Shown here: piece by piece, positions 31,731 through 40,202 of the stretch
Layout of the letters: each line of letters opens with the position of its first letter
Position numbering within the stretch: position 1 is the first letter of the stretch
NCBI GenBank assembly: GCA_036496265.1
Contig: DASXLL010000044.1
Span: forward strand, 41,311 to 105,310
Source: CAYLLN01 sp036496265
GTDB lineage: Bacteria; Planctomycetota; Planctomycetia; Pirellulales; Pirellulaceae
DNA length: 64,000 bases
Direction: 5' to 3'
Notes under the pieces: generated by a model
Seen by the model: the letters and a program-made list of their open reading frames with translations, nothing else
What the model was told of the DNA's origin: nothing
The model's database searches: none
Position numbers and translations under genes: made by a program

Positions 31731-34718
31731 ATGTCTGCAACGTCCGCCGAGCTGCCGACCGAGGAATTGCCCAGCCGCTATGTCGTCGGCGTCGATCTGG
31801 GCACCACGAACTCGGCGGTTTGTTACGTCGATTGCCAGGAGCGACCGTGGAAAGTTCGCGTGCTGGAGATTCCGCAGTTGGTCGCGCCGGGGCAGATTGA
31901 AAAGCGGGATACGCTGCCGAGTTTTCATTTTCAGCCCCCGAATCCCGAACCCCGAACCCCGAGCCCCTTCGTAGTCGGCTTCATGGCGCGGGACTATGGC
32001 GCGGCGACGCCGGGGCGCCTGATCTCGTCGGCGAAGTCATGGCTGTGCCATAGCGGCGTCGATCGAACGGCGGATTTGTTGCCGTGGCATGCGGCCAGCG
32101 ATGTGGAACGGATATCGCCAGTCGAGGCGAGCAGTCGGTATTTGGCGCATATTCGCGGCGCGTGGAACGAGCGCTTCAAGAGCGAGCCATTGGAGCGGCA
32201 GGATGTGGTGCTGACTCTGCCGGCGTCGTTCGATGAAATTGCTCGTGAACTAACGATTGAAGCAGCGGCGCGAGCGGGGCTGCCGAAAGTGGTGCTGATC
32301 GAAGAGCCGCAGGCGGCGTTCTACGCCTGGATCTACAAGCATCAAGATAAATGGGAGTCGCTCGTTTCGCCGGGGCAGACGATTTTGGTTTGCGACATCG
32401 GCGGCGGCACGACGGACTTCACGCTGATTCGAGTTCGCCGCGCAGCGGACGGCAAAGTTCAGTTTCATCGCGTCGCTGTCGGCGATCACTTGCTGCTCGG
32501 CGGCGACAATATGGATTTAGCGCTCGCGCGGCACCTAGAAGCGAAGCTCGCTAGTAGCCCTCACGCTCCGCGTGAGGAGCCCAGCCCTCCGGGGCTCATC
32601 TCGCGGAGCGAGATGGCTACTTTGCAACCCAAACAGTGGGAAATGTTGTTGCGTCTCAGCCGGCAGGCAAAGGAACAATTCCTATCTGACGATGCGCCAG
32701 ACCAACTAGCAATCACGGTGCCCGGCAGCGGCTCGCAGCTCATCGGCAGCTCGCTGTCAACGAAAATTACTCGCAGCGAGGTCCGCGAACTGCTGGTTGA
32801 AGGTTTTATGCCGCGAGTAGCTCTGACGGATAAACCCGCCTCGCGGCGAAGCGGCTTTCAAGAGTTTGGGCTACCGTTCGCTGCCGACGCAGCGATCACG
32901 CGAAATCTGGCGGCATTTCTCACGGCGCATCGGAATGCGGGAGATGAGGAGGGTTCAGGCCGGTATTCCGGCGGGAGTACCCGCGGGGTTCAGGGTTCAG
33001 AAGGACAGGGAACAGGGAACAGGGGACAGGAGACAACGGGGAGCGATTCGGCCCGGCCGGATATTGTGTTGTTCAATGGTGGTGTCTTCGAGTCGGCGAT
33101 ATTGCGGCAGCGGCTGATTGATTCGCTCAGCGGGTGGTTTCAGTATCCTCTCGCCAATACCCGAGTCCCGACCGCCGAGCCCCGAACCCCCATTGTTCTC
33201 GACAATGATCGGCTCGATTTGGCAGTGGCGCGCGGGGCGGCGTATTACGGGATGGTTCGTCGCGGCGAGGGGGTAAAAATCGCGGCGTCGTTGGCGCGGA
33301 CGTATTACATCGGTGTTGAGGCTGAACTCGTCGGGCAGCGGAACGCCACGGAGGGCGTTCCCTACAGTGCGCTGTGCCTTGTTCCTGGAAACGCCGAGCC
33401 GGGGCAAACGATTGAGTTGGCGGATCGCCAATTTGATTTGCTGGTGTCGGAGCCGGTCGAGTTTCCGCTCTATACGTCCAGCGTGCGTTTGACGGACCGG
33501 CCTGGAGAGTTGATCCCGCTTGATCCAGAACGAATGACCCCGCTGCCGCCGATTCGGACGGCGCTGAAGACACGCAGTCGCCGCGAGCGGGGCACTGTGC
33601 CAGTTCGATTGAACGCCAAGCTGACGGAAATCGGGACGCTGGAGTTGTGGTGCAGCGAAATCGGCGGTGAGCGGAGTTGGCGACTGCAATTTGATGTTCG
33701 CTCGGCGACGCAGACGGATGTCGCAGCGCACGAATCGGAGGCCGAAAGCGAGGGCTTTGTCGATGAAGAGACTGCCGCCGCTTGCCGCGCGGTGCTGGAG
33801 AGTGTTTTTGGCGATAACGGTTGGACGCCACCGAATTTGCTGATGAAGGAGTTGGCGGAAGCAATCGGCAGCGAGCGTGACGAATGGCCCACGTCGCTGC
33901 TCAGGCGGATTTGGGAAATGCTGATGGAGCTCGAGCCCGGCCGTCGGAAGTCGGCGGCGCATGAGGCCCGCTGGCTGAATTTGTTGGGCTACACGCTCCG
34001 GCCCGGCTATGGACTGGCCGTCGATGATTGGCGCGTGGCGGAGACGTGGAAAGCGGTACAAGGCAAGTTGGCTCATTCGGCTGCGACCAGCAGGACTGAG
34101 TCGCTCATTTTATGGCGGCGAATCTCCGGCGGTTTGACAAGCGGCCAGCAGCGGGCGCTCGCTCAGCCGCTCCTATCATCGGTGCGAACGCTGCATAAGC
34201 GTTTTGCTGGCGGTGGCAAAGCGACGGAGCCAACGTGGAGCCCGCATGAAGGTCTGGAGGTCCTGCGCCTCCTGGGCTCACTCGAGTTGCTCGCGGTAGA
34301 TACGAAGGTAGAAGTTGGTCGGATGCTGCTCGACTTGATGCCGCGAAAAAAATTGCAGGCGATTCGGCCGGCGGTGCTGTGGGCACTGGGACGCATTGGC
34401 GCCCGCCAACCGGCGTATGGGCCGCTGAACACCGTCGTGCCACCGGGGGAAGCCGCGGGTTGGATCGAAAAGCTGGTTGCAGCGGGTGGCGCCGAAAATT
34501 CGATGTTGCAATTTGCCGCGGTAAATATCGCGCGTCGGACGCATGATCGGTTTCGCGATCTTGATGAGGACTGGCGACAGCGAGTCATGGAATGGCTCGA
34601 TCAAAGCGGCGGCTCTGAGCACCCCAAACAGCTCATCCATGAAGGTGGCCAGCTCGATCGCGAAGAACAACGCCAGGTGTTTGGCGAGGCCTTACCGAAA
34701 GGGCTACGGTTGCGGTAA
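31731..34718 (+). CDS. Hsp70-DUF3731 protein with four in-frame insertions
   Basis: A 995-residue Hsp70 relative. I place the start at ATG 31731 (MSATSAELP), since the open frame before it overlaps the previous gene. The ATPase part (about 15-560) shows VGVDLGTTNSAVCY, VVLTLPASFDE, LIEEPQAAFYAW, CDIGGGTTDFTLI and IVLFNGGVFE. Residues about 660-995 form a large helical domain of the DUF3731 type with RRIWEMLMELEPGRRKSA and RPAVLWALGRIGAR. Compared with the upstream paralogue it has four extra stretches: about 69-78 (PNPEPRTPSP), 275-297 (SSPHAPREE...), 405-438 (Gly/Ser/Gln-rich) and 476-487 (VPTAEPRTP). All look like repeat DNA kept in frame. The gene reads through without stops, so it is probably functional. 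Confidence 0.9.
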   Translation: MSATSAELPTEELPSRYVVGVDLGTTNSAVCYVDCQERPWKVRVLEIPQLVAPGQIEKRDTLPSFHFQPPNPEPRTPSPFVVGFMARDYGAATPGRLISSAKSWLCHSGVDRTADLLPWHAASDVERISPVEASSRYLAHIRGAWNERFKSEPLERQDVVLTLPASFDEIARELTIEAAARAGLPKVVLIEEPQAAFYAWIYKHQDKWESLVSPGQTILVCDIGGGTTDFTLIRVRRAADGKVQFHRVAVGDHLLLGGDNMDLALARHLEAKLASSPHAPREEPSPPGLISRSEMATLQPKQWEMLLRLSRQAKEQFLSDDAPDQLAITVPGSGSQLIGSSLSTKITRSEVRELLVEGFMPRVALTDKPASRRSGFQEFGLPFAADAAITRNLAAFLTAHRNAGDEEGSGRYSGGSTRGVQGSEGQGTGNRGQETTGSDSARPDIVLFNGGVFESAILRQRLIDSLSGWFQYPLANTRVPTAEPRTPIVLDNDRLDLAVARGAAYYGMVRRGEGVKIAASLARTYYIGVEAELVGQRNATEGVPYSALCLVPGNAEPGQTIELADRQFDLLVSEPVEFPLYTSSVRLTDRPGELIPLDPERMTPLPPIRTALKTRSRRERGTVPVRLNAKLTEIGTLELWCSEIGGERSWRLQFDVRSATQTDVAAHESEAESEGFVDEETAAACRAVLESVFGDNGWTPPNLLMKELAEAIGSERDEWPTSLLRRIWEMLMELEPGRRKSAAHEARWLNLLGYTLRPGYGLAVDDWRVAETWKAVQGKLAHSAATSRTESLILWRRISGGLTSGQQRALAQPLLSSVRTLHKRFAGGGKATEPTWSPHEGLEVLRLLGSLELLAVDTKVEVGRMLLDLMPRKKLQAIRPAVLWALGRIGARQPAYGPLNTVVPPGEAAGWIEKLVAAGGAENSMLQFAAVNIARRTHDRFRDLDEDWRQRVMEWLDQSGGSEHPKQLIHEGGQLDREEQRQVFGEALPKGLRLR
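32553..32621. repeat. Perfect four-stem cloverleaf element of 69 bases, in frame inside an Hsp70 gene
   Basis: Closing stem AGTAGCC/GGCTACT (32553-32559 with 32615-32621). Three hairpins sit inside with no unpaired base between helices: CTCACGC/GCGTGAG with TCC loop (32560-32576), GAGCCC/GGGCTC with 9-base loop (32577-32597), and ATCTCGC/GCGAGAT with GGA loop (32598-32614). All 27 base pairs are Watson-Crick. It begins on a codon boundary and is exactly 23 codons long. It is not a tRNA: no anticodon arm geometry, T-loop or D-loop consensus. Confidence 0.9.
32943..33045 (+). repeat. Low-complexity insert with small hairpins inside the Hsp70-DUF3731 gene
   Basis: The stretch has GCGGG/CCCGC and CCGG/CCGG hairpins, then repeated GGTTCAGG, GGGAACAGG and GGGACAGG words. 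It encodes a Gly/Ser/Gln/Arg-rich loop absent from the upstream paralogue. It looks like dispersed intergenic-type repeat DNA captured in frame. Confidence 0.65.
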
Positions 34719-34750
34719 GCTCCAGTTCACCCACAATTCCAGGTTCAAAG

Positions 34751-35833
34751 TTGGCTAGCATCCGCAACGTGCGCTCCGAAATCCGCAATCCCGCGCCGCC
34801 ACTGCCACTATTAATTACCGGCGTCGCGGGCGTCGCGGGCTACAACGCGTTTCACTATTTCCGCCGCAAGTTTGGCAAGCAAGTGATCGGCATCCGACGG
34901 AAGGACAACTGGCCGCTGAAAGGCGAAGGAATCGTCGCCTGCGATGGTGATGACCGCGACGGGCTATTGCGGCTGTTCGACAAGCATCCGTTTGCAGCGG
35001 TGCTGAATTGCGAAGGCACCTGCAAGCTCAAATCCTGCGAGCTCGCTCCGAAGATGGCCGAGCGCGTGAACATCGACAGCGTGACGACAATACTCGATGT
35101 CGTCCGCGGCCGCGAGACGCGATTGGTGCATCTATCGATCGACCTGGTTTTTTCGGGCACGCGCGGCGGCGGGCACGTCGAGGAAGACGCAATCGACCCG
35201 GTTACGGTCTATGGCAAAACGATGGCCATTGCGGAACAAATTATTTTGAGGTCGCCCATTAATCACGCTATCCTTCGCATCTCGCTGCCGATGGGCGTCA
35301 GCTTCAACGGCCATGCCGGCGCGATCGACTGGATTCAAAGCCGGTTTAAGAAGGACAAACCGGCGACGTTGTATTACGACGAAGTGCGCACGCCAACGTA
35401 CACGGATTGCATGAATCCGCTGCTGGCTGAAGTGCTTTCTCGGCCGGAGATTATCGGCTTATTTCATGCGGGCGGACGGCGGCGACTGAGCCTCTTCCAT
35501 ATTGCCCAGATCGTAAATCGCGTCGGCGGTTACGATCCTGATTTGCTGCATGGTTGCCCGCGGATTGAAGCTGGGCCAATGCCGCCGCGGGCGGGCGATG
35601 TGACGATGGATTCGAGTAAGCTGGCGGCGGCGTTGGGCTATGATCCGTTCGATCCGTGGCCGCTCGACGATGATCACGTCCCTACACATCGCCAGTGGCA
35701 TTACGAAGGGCCGCGTGGGTCGCCCGAGCTATTGTCCGAAACACTTTATCGCAACCCGCGGCGATCAAATGACCAAGCACCGAGCATCAAATCTCAAACA
35801 AATTCGAAGTCCAAAATACCAATGAAGAACTAA
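34751..35833 (+). CDS. RmlD-like NAD-dependent SDR protein with altered active site
   Basis: About 360 residues. The Rossmann start is LLITGVAGVAGYNAFHYF, followed by FAAVLNCEGTCKLKSCE and the block HLSIDLVFSGTRGGG..VEEDAIDPVTVYGKTMAIAE, which matches dTDP-4-dehydrorhamnose reductase (RmlD)/MAT2B-type SDRs. In those the motifs read STD and YxxxK. Here Thr is Ile and the Lys is Met, so normal reductase chemistry is doubtful. The start is unclear: no ATG precedes the fold; TTG 34751 or GTG 34769 are the choices. The C-terminal 20 residues come from an AT-rich repeat. It may bind NAD(P) as a regulatory or structural protein. It follows the Hsp70 gene by 32 bases. Confidence 0.75.
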   Translation: MASIRNVRSEIRNPAPPLPLLITGVAGVAGYNAFHYFRRKFGKQVIGIRRKDNWPLKGEGIVACDGDDRDGLLRLFDKHPFAAVLNCEGTCKLKSCELAPKMAERVNIDSVTTILDVVRGRETRLVHLSIDLVFSGTRGGGHVEEDAIDPVTVYGKTMAIAEQIILRSPINHAILRISLPMGVSFNGHAGAIDWIQSRFKKDKPATLYYDEVRTPTYTDCMNPLLAEVLSRPEIIGLFHAGGRRRLSLFHIAQIVNRVGGYDPDLLHGCPRIEAGPMPPRAGDVTMDSSKLAAALGYDPFDPWPLDDDHVPTHRQWHYEGPRGSPELLSETLYRNPRRSNDQAPSIKSQTNSKSKIPMKN

Positions 35834-35897
35834 AGCGTAAGATTATCCTTTGCTATTGGATATTGTTTGTGATTTGTGGCTTGTGATTTGGTGTTTC
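35773..35897. repeat. Long imperfect inverted repeat, AT-rich
   Basis: CAAATCTCAAACAA (35788-35801) is complementary to TTGTTTGTGATTTG (35863-35876) at 13 of 14 positions, and the flanks also pair in part (GCATCAAATC with GATTTGGTG). The left arm encodes the C-terminus and stop of the SDR gene. The base composition is clearly lower in GC than the neighbourhood, so this looks like inserted repeat DNA. Confidence 0.65.
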
Positions 35898-35904
35898 CGC
35901 CGCG

Positions 35905-38900
35905 ATGTCCTTTTTTGCAGATATTGAATCGCGTATCGCGGCGGCGATGCAAGCCGACCGTTTTCGGCTGCGGAATTTGCTGCGCGCGGTGCGGCAGGAT
36001 GAGGAGCAGGGGCGGGCGCCGGATGAAAAACTCGAAAAGCTACTGAAGCAGCTTGATGAATCGAACTCGCGGCGCGCGAAACGGCAATCGCTGGTGCCGC
36101 GGCTCGAATATGACGAGTCGCTGCCGGTGGTCGCGCGGCGAGAGGAAATTGCCGCGGCGATTCGCGATCATCAAGTGGTTGTCGTCTGTGGCGAAACGGG
36201 CAGCGGCAAATCGACGCAGTTGCCAAAAATTTGTTTGGAAATCGGTCGCGGCGTCAGCGGCATGATTGGGCATACGCAGCCGCGGCGAATTGCGGCCCGT
36301 TCGATCGCGTCGCGACTGGGAGAAGAGCTGCGGACGTCGGTTGGCCAGAAAGTCGGCTTCAAAATCCGGTTCACGGATGTCACGGGAGCCAGCACGCTTG
36401 TGAAGGTCATGACCGACGGCGTGCTCTTGGCCGAATCACAGCACGATCGGTTTTTGAATCAATACGATACGATCATCATCGATGAGGCTCACGAGCGGTC
36501 GCTGAACATCGACTTTTTGCTCGGTTATTTGCATCGGCTGTTGCCGAAACAGCCTGATTTAAAGCTGATCATCACGAGTGCGACGATCGATGCGCCCCGA
36601 TTCGCGGAGCATTTCAAAACGGATCGCGGGCCTGCCCCCATCATTGAAGTTTCCGGCCGCACCTATCCTGTCGAAGTCCTCTATCGGCCGCTGTTTCGCG
36701 AAGACGGCGGTGAAGAGGTCGAGACCATACGCGGCGTGGCGGATGCGGTCGAAGAAGTTTGTGGTCTGGGCGGCGGTGATGTGCTGGTCTTCCTACCAAC
36801 CGAGCGCGACATTCTCGAAGCTTCCCACACCCTCCGCGGCCGTAATTTGCCGGGCGGACAGCCGGAGATTGTGCCGCTCTATGCCCGTTTATCGACGGCC
36901 GAGCAGAACCGGGTGTTTCAGCCGCACAGCGGCCGGCGCATTGTGCTGGCGACGAATGTTGCCGAATCGTCGCTGACGGTGCCAGGGATCCGGTATGTCA
37001 TCGATACGGGCACGGCGCGGATCAGCCGCTATTCGGCCCGCACCAAATTGCAGCGACTGCCAATTGAATCGATCTCTCAAGCATCGGCCGATCAACGCAA
37101 GGGACGCTGTGGCCGCGTTGGTCCGGGCGTCTGCGTGCGGCTGTTCAGTGAAGACGATTATCTCGGCCGCGAGCGCTTCACGTCGCCGGAAATTCAGCGG
37201 ACGAATTTGGCGTCCGTCATTTTACAATTGCTGGCGCTCGATCTGGGCTTGATCGACGAGTTTCCGTTTCTCGATCCGCCGAAGGCCGAGGCGATTCGCG
37301 ATGGGTATAAGACGCTGTATGAATTGGGAGCCGTGGATGAAAACCGGCAACTCACTGCGCTGGGTCGCCAAATCGCCCGGCTGCCGGCCGATCCGCGAAT
37401 TGCGCGGATGATTATTGAGGCCAGCCGCGAGCATTGCCTGGCGGATGTGCTGGTTATTGCCGCTGCATTGGAGGTTCAAGACCCGCGCGAGCGTCCGGCC
37501 GACCGGCAGCAGGAAGCCGACATGGCGCACGCGCAGTGGCTTGATCCAGACAGTGATTTTCTGGGCTGGCTGAAGCTATGGGATTTTATTCAGCAGGTGA
37601 AGACCAGCACGACTAAGTCGCAGTTTCGCAAAGCTTGCCGCCAGAATTTTTTGTCGGAGATGCGGCTGCGGGAATGGCAGGATGTGTATCGGCAGTTGAT
37701 GGAGATGGTAAAGCAATCTGGATTGACGCTTGGGAGGCGTAAATGGGATTCAACGGCGAGCGGGATGCGTAAGCATCCCGGTAAATCGGAATCACCTGCA
37801 AATCCACAGCACCCGGGCTCCCACGCCTCCCGTTCGCCATTGGAAATTCCTGCCTACGCAGCAATTCACCGTGCTCTCCTTTCCGGACTTCTCTCCAGCG
37901 TTGCCAATCGCGGCGAGACGAACGAATACACGGCGGCGGGCGGCGGAAAGTTTTTCTTGTGGCCGGGCAGTGGCGTGACGGCGACGAAGCCGAAGTGGAT
38001 CATGGCCGGAGAGATGGTGGAAACGGCGCGGCGGTATCTGCGGACCGTCGCGCGCATCGATCCTCAGTGGATCGAGCCGCTGGCCTCGCATCTGGTGACG
38101 CGGAGCTACAGCGACCCACATTGGGATCGCCGCGCGGGTGGCGCGATGGCGTATGAAAAGGTTTCGCTGCTGGGTTTGACAATCATCCCGCGACGGCGGG
38201 TGCGTTATACGTCCGTTGATCCGCGCACGTCGCGGCGGCTGTTCATTCAGAACGGGCTCGTCGAAGGCGACTACGACACGCGCGGCGATTTTTTTCGGCA
38301 GAACCGTCAGCTTATCGAAAGCCTGGAAGTCAAAGCGACCAAGACGCGCCGCCGGGAGCTGCTTGTCGATCCGCAGCTCGTCTATGACTTCTACGACGCG
38401 CGAATTCCGGCGGCTGTTGTCGATAATCCTTCGCTCGACAAATGGCGGAAAGAAGTCGAGCAGCAGAATCGACGCATATTGTTCATGACCGAAGCCGACC
38501 TCGTCGGCTCGCAGCCTTCGGAAATGCCGGCGGGCGAATTTCCCGATGTTCTGGACCTGGATCAGGCGAAGCTCCCGCTGGCTTATCACTTCGAGCCAGG
38601 CGCACCCGAAGACGGCGTCACGGTCACAGTGCCGCGGGAGGGATTGGCGCAACTTTCAGAAGAGCGGCTGGGCTGGCTCGTGCCGGGGCTCGTGGCCGAC
38701 AAAATTCAAGCGATTATTCGGTCGCTGCCCAAAGCCGTGCGGCGAAACTTTGGACCGGCGCCGGAAGTGTCGAAGCAAATCGCCGACAAGTTGACTTTCG
38801 CGTCGGGGCCGTTTTTGCCACTGGTCGCTCAGGCACTGACAGAAATCGCCGGTGAGCGGATTCAGCCGGAGATGTTTGACCTGGAGCGGCTGCCACTGCA

Positions 38901-39903
38901 TTTGAAGATGAAAATCCGCGTCGTGGATCATGGTGGCCGCACGGTTGTGGACGGCCGTGATCTCGTCACGATTCGGGAGCATTTGGGTCAGGACGCAACG
39001 GCTGCGCCTCCTCCGCGTGCGGCCGCGCAATGGCATCGCGATGGACTGATGAAGTGGGATTTCGGACCGTTGCCGGAAAAAATTGAGCTGGTTGTCGGCG
39101 GCGTGAAGCTGACGAAGTTTCCCGCGCTGCTTGATGCGGGCGAAAGCGCATCTCTGCGGGTGCTGGATACGGCGGTCGAGGCCGCGCGGCAAACTCGGCT
39201 TGGCATATTGCGTTTATTCGTGCTGGCCGAGCACCGCGAGCTGAAGACGCAGGCCCGCTGGTTGCCGAACATCGAGAAAATTCGGCTCTGGGCCGCGCCG
39301 TTGGCGGCCAGCCGGTCGATCGAAGATCAACTAATCGACTTGATCGCCGCGCGAGCGTTTTACTCGAACAACACGATTCCGCGGGACGCTGATTCCTTCG
39401 AAGCGCAGCGCCTGGTCGGCCGCAAGAACATCCTGCCGGCCGTGCAGGAAGTGACCAAGGTCGTGCAGGCCCTGTTCGAGGCTTATTACGATGTGCGGCT
39501 GGCGCTCGAGCAGCGGCGGCCGCCGACGTGGCAATATGCCCTTGACGATATTCACGACCAGCTCGCCGCGCTGCTGCCCGACAATTTTCTGGCAACGACT
39601 CCCTGGGAGTGGCTGGCCCATTTGCCGCGTTATCTAAAATCGATATCGCTGCGGCTCAAAAAAATCGGCACGAATGGCATCCCGCGCGATCGCCAGGCCC
39701 ATGACCAGGTTGTCCCGCGGTGGAAAGAGTACCAACAGCGGCTGGCCGATCATCGCAAGCGGCTGATCGACGACCCGGAAATGCCGCTCGTTCGCTGGAT
39801 GGTCGAGGAGCTGCGGGTTTCGCTGTTTGCCCAGGAGTTAGGAACGAGCATCCCTGTTTCGCCGCAGCGACTGGACAAGCAATGGGCCAAAACCAAGCCG
39901 TAA
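35905..39903 (+). CDS. hrpA: ATP-dependent RNA helicase HrpA (DEAH box)
   Basis: A 1332-residue DEAH-box helicase, the usual HrpA length. Motif I GETGSGKST (96-104), motif Ia with TQPRRIAARS, motif II DEAH (193-196), motif III TSAT, motif V TNVAESSLTVPGIRYVIDTG, motif VI QRKGRCGRVGPG, then the ratchet/OB region and the C-terminal DUF3418 domain (NFLATTPWEWLAHLPRYLKS). It unwinds or remodels RNA; E. coli HrpA has been linked to mRNA processing and stalled ribosomes. At about 610-643, between the conserved RLREWQDVYRQL and YAAIHRALLSGLLS segments, a 100-base repeat element sits in frame. The start ATG at 35905 lacks a clear Shine-Dalgarno. Confidence 0.95.
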   Translation: MSFFADIESRIAAAMQADRFRLRNLLRAVRQDEEQGRAPDEKLEKLLKQLDESNSRRAKRQSLVPRLEYDESLPVVARREEIAAAIRDHQVVVVCGETGSGKSTQLPKICLEIGRGVSGMIGHTQPRRIAARSIASRLGEELRTSVGQKVGFKIRFTDVTGASTLVKVMTDGVLLAESQHDRFLNQYDTIIIDEAHERSLNIDFLLGYLHRLLPKQPDLKLIITSATIDAPRFAEHFKTDRGPAPIIEVSGRTYPVEVLYRPLFREDGGEEVETIRGVADAVEEVCGLGGGDVLVFLPTERDILEASHTLRGRNLPGGQPEIVPLYARLSTAEQNRVFQPHSGRRIVLATNVAESSLTVPGIRYVIDTGTARISRYSARTKLQRLPIESISQASADQRKGRCGRVGPGVCVRLFSEDDYLGRERFTSPEIQRTNLASVILQLLALDLGLIDEFPFLDPPKAEAIRDGYKTLYELGAVDENRQLTALGRQIARLPADPRIARMIIEASREHCLADVLVIAAALEVQDPRERPADRQQEADMAHAQWLDPDSDFLGWLKLWDFIQQVKTSTTKSQFRKACRQNFLSEMRLREWQDVYRQLMEMVKQSGLTLGRRKWDSTASGMRKHPGKSESPANPQHPGSHASRSPLEIPAYAAIHRALLSGLLSSVANRGETNEYTAAGGGKFFLWPGSGVTATKPKWIMAGEMVETARRYLRTVARIDPQWIEPLASHLVTRSYSDPHWDRRAGGAMAYEKVSLLGLTIIPRRRVRYTSVDPRTSRRLFIQNGLVEGDYDTRGDFFRQNRQLIESLEVKATKTRRRELLVDPQLVYDFYDARIPAAVVDNPSLDKWRKEVEQQNRRILFMTEADLVGSQPSEMPAGEFPDVLDLDQAKLPLAYHFEPGAPEDGVTVTVPREGLAQLSEERLGWLVPGLVADKIQAIIRSLPKAVRRNFGPAPEVSKQIADKLTFASGPFLPLVAQALTEIAGERIQPEMFDLERLPLHLKMKIRVVDHGGRTVVDGRDLVTIREHLGQDATAAPPPRAAAQWHRDGLMKWDFGPLPEKIELVVGGVKLTKFPALLDAGESASLRVLDTAVEAARQTRLGILRLFVLAEHRELKTQARWLPNIEKIRLWAAPLAASRSIEDQLIDLIAARAFYSNNTIPRDADSFEAQRLVGRKNILPAVQEVTKVVQALFEAYYDVRLALEQRRPPTWQYALDDIHDQLAALLPDNFLATTPWEWLAHLPRYLKSISLRLKKIGTNGIPRDRQAHDQVVPRWKEYQQRLADHRKRLIDDPEMPLVRWMVEELRVSLFAQELGTSIPVSPQRLDKQWAKTKP
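37732..37831. repeat. 100-base palindromic element inserted in frame in hrpA
   Basis: Terminal inverted repeats GGGAGGCGT (37732-37740) and ACGCCTCCC (37823-37831) are perfect. Inside lies CGGGATGC/GCATCCCG with a GTAA tetraloop (37761-37780). The element codes for a Ser/Pro/Lys-rich loop at a place where HrpA proteins normally have a short linker, so it looks like a small non-autonomous repeat that landed in frame. Confidence 0.85.
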
Positions 39904-40012
39904 GGCAAGAATTCTGTGGCCGAGCAGGGTATAATGCGTCGTTTGATTGACTGGGGCTGTCGCTGATAGGTAGGTTTAAGGGTGGCTCGCCATTGGCAAT
40001 CTGGCTTATCTC

Positions 40013-40073
40013 GGGCGCTTGCGCCCTGGCAACGCGCGACGGCGGTCCGACCCACGGGGCGGCAGCGCCGCCC
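40013..40073. repeat. Intergenic hairpin element after hrpA
   Basis: GGGCGC/GCGCCC (40013-40026) and GGGCGGC/GCCGCCC with AGC triloop (40057-40073) lie in the 299-base spacer between hrpA and the next start. Nothing else coding is visible there. They may terminate hrpA transcription or be members of the dispersed hairpin group. Confidence 0.55.
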
Positions 40074-40202
40074 AAAGTAGGGGCCCGATACCGGTGGCCA
40101 AAAGATAATAGCCCCACAAAATAATGAATCATGATCCCGCAGTTCCGTGCGATTGCCGAAGGGGCGGCACTTGCGCGGCGACTCGGTAGGAGTTGTATAG
40201 CT

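Noticed and set aside
32553..32621. Cloverleaf read as a tRNA gene
   Set aside because: Hairpin loops are three or nine bases, and no T-loop, D-loop or CCA end is present, so it is not a tRNA.
32997..34076. Minus-strand frame of 359 codons opposite the Hsp70-DUF3731 gene
   Set aside because: Shadow frame with Arg/Gln-rich sequence and no start context.
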